Source of the DNA: Bacteroidales bacterium UBA2939
Lineage (GTDB): Bacteria; Bacteroidota; Bacteroidia; Bacteroidales; P3
Assembly: GCA_002349055.1 (NCBI GenBank)
Contig: DECD01000005.1
Span: 73,117 to 79,240 of the forward strand
Direction: 5' to 3'
DNA: 6,124 bases
Under the pieces are notes generated by a model. It had not been told where the DNA came from. It made no database searches and saw nothing but the letters and a program-made list of their open reading frames with translations. Within the stretch, counting starts at the first letter, position 1; every line of letters starts with the position of its first letter. The translations under genes and the position numbers were made by a program. Of this stretch, positions 5,353 to 6,124 are shown in pieces.

Positions 5353-5395
5353 GATTGTAGTAGGAAGTAGCTATCAGTTATTGAGAAACAATAAT

Positions 5396-6124
5396 TTACT
5401 CAGCCCAGACAGCCTGGAGATTGCGGTCGCCGTAGGCGTCGTCAATCTTGCTGATGGTGGGCCAGTACTTCTCGCAGTGGGGCTGCGGGAAGGCGGCTTT
5501 CTGACGGCTGTAGGGCAGGTTCCACTCGTCGGCGCAGACCACCTGCATGGTGTGGGGAGCGTTGGCAATGGGGTTGTTGTGCTCGTCGCTCTTGCCGGTC
5601 ATGATGTCGTCGATTTCCTGACGGATGGCAATCATGGCGTCGCAGAAGCGGTCCATCTCGCTCAGAGGCTCGCTCTCGGTGGGCTCGACCATGAGGGTGT
5701 TGTGCACCGGGAAGGCCACGGTGGGAGCGTGGAAGCCGTAGTCCATGAGACGCTTGGCGATGTCGCCGACACCGACCTTGAGGCTGAACTCGTTGAAGTC
5801 GACAATCATCTCGTGGCCGCACATACCGTTCTTGTTGGTATACAGAATCTTGTAGTACTTCTGCAAACGGGCGCGCAGGTAGTTGGCGTTGAGGATGGCG
5901 TGCTTGGTGACCTCGGTGAGGCCCTCGCCGCCGAGCATCAACAGGTAGCCGTAGGTGATGGGCAGGAGGTAGGCGCTGCCGTAGGGGGCTGCGGCCATAG
6001 TGTTGCCCTTGGCGCCACCGACGCTAACCACGGGGTGAGTGGGCAGGTAGTCGACCAGTTTCTGGCTGACGCAGATGGGGCCAACTCCGGGACCGCCGCC
6101 GCCGTGAGGCATGGCAAAGGTCTT
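5396..6124 (-). CDS. gcvP: Glycine dehydrogenase (decarboxylating), P-protein, C-terminal part
   Basis: The P-protein of the glycine cleavage system decarboxylates glycine with pyridoxal phosphate and passes the aminomethyl group to the lipoyl arm of the H-protein. Only the last 242 residues are in the window; full proteins have about 950. The first codon seen (6124-6122, AAG) is the Lys of KTFAMPHGGGGPG, the family's pyridoxal-phosphate lysine motif, so the window edge cuts exactly at the cofactor residue. Further conserved blocks are SVGGAKGNTMAAAPYGSA (fragment residues about 34-51), CGHEMIVDF (102-110), GFHAPTVAFPV (130-140) and LMVEPTESE (144-152). The normal C-terminus ends at a TAA (5398-5396). 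No terminator separates it from the CoA-transferase, so the two may be co-transcribed. The T and H proteins are not in the window. Confidence 0.97.
   Translation of the reverse strand, partial: KTFAMPHGGGGPGVGPICVSQKLVDYLPTHPVVSVGGAKGNTMAAAPYGSAYLLPITYGYLLMLGGEGLTEVTKHAILNANYLRARLQKYYKILYTNKNGMCGHEMIVDFNEFSLKVGVGDIAKRLMDYGFHAPTVAFPVHNTLMVEPTESEPLSEMDRFCDAMIAIRQEIDDIMTGKSDEHNNPIANAPHTMQVVCADEWNLPYSRQKAAFPQPHCEKYWPTISKIDDAYGDRNLQAVWAE

Noticed and set aside
5378..5394. Small AT-rich hairpin TTATTG-AGAAA-CAATAA between gcvP and the CoA-transferase
   Set aside because: Only six weak base pairs and no T-tract; too weak to call a terminator, so co-transcription remains more likely.
5353..5395. Separate promoter for the CoA-transferase
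   Set aside because: The 43-bp spacer has no good TTTG plus TAnnTTTG pair on the minus strand; the closest string is TATTGTTT, which does not fit.

Overview
The window looks like chromosomal DNA from an anaerobic member of Bacteroidales (Bacteroidota), possibly Prevotella-like. The evidence is a Bacteroides-type promoter (TTTG, then TAnnTTTG), no strong Shine-Dalgarno sequences, AT-rich spacers between GC-rich genes, a DUF4369 lipoprotein, and tandem 7-bp GTTAAAR-type repeats. The species cannot be fixed from the sequence alone. No mobile-element genes, CRISPR array, tRNA or rRNA are visible.

Bases 1-387 hold no credible gene. They contain a large palindrome made of helically phased CCTAYC/GGTAGG hexamers (131-197), a near-consensus rightward promoter (269-301) and a weaker candidate leftward promoter (28-58). 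From 388 four genes run rightward: butyrate kinase (buk), a periplasmic FKBP-type prolyl isomerase, chorismate synthase (aroC, start overlapping the previous stop by one base) and a DUF4369 lipoprotein. No terminator is visible between them, so they may form one transcript ending at a perfect 14-bp hairpin (3993-4024). That hairpin sits between convergent genes and is suited to stop transcription from both sides. On the minus strand lie gcvP (C-terminal part only; the window ends exactly at the pyridoxal-phosphate lysine codon) and, 43 bp downstream of it, a CoA-transferase of the 4-hydroxybutyrate/butyryl-CoA:acetate type.

The metabolic content is mostly core: short-chain acyl ends of fermentation (butyrate kinase and an acyl-CoA:acetate CoA-transferase, two alternative final steps to butyrate or related acids), glycine cleavage, aromatic biosynthesis and envelope protein folding. 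I see no new multigene system. The unusual signals are in DNA structure. The start of aroC holds a perfect 17-bp inverted repeat whose 3-nt loop is exactly the codon of the conserved active-site histidine. aroC also carries an in-frame 66-bp heptad-repeat segment related to the spacer after buk, while lacking two stretches usual in the family. The palindrome upstream of buk has a roughly 10-11 bp period.
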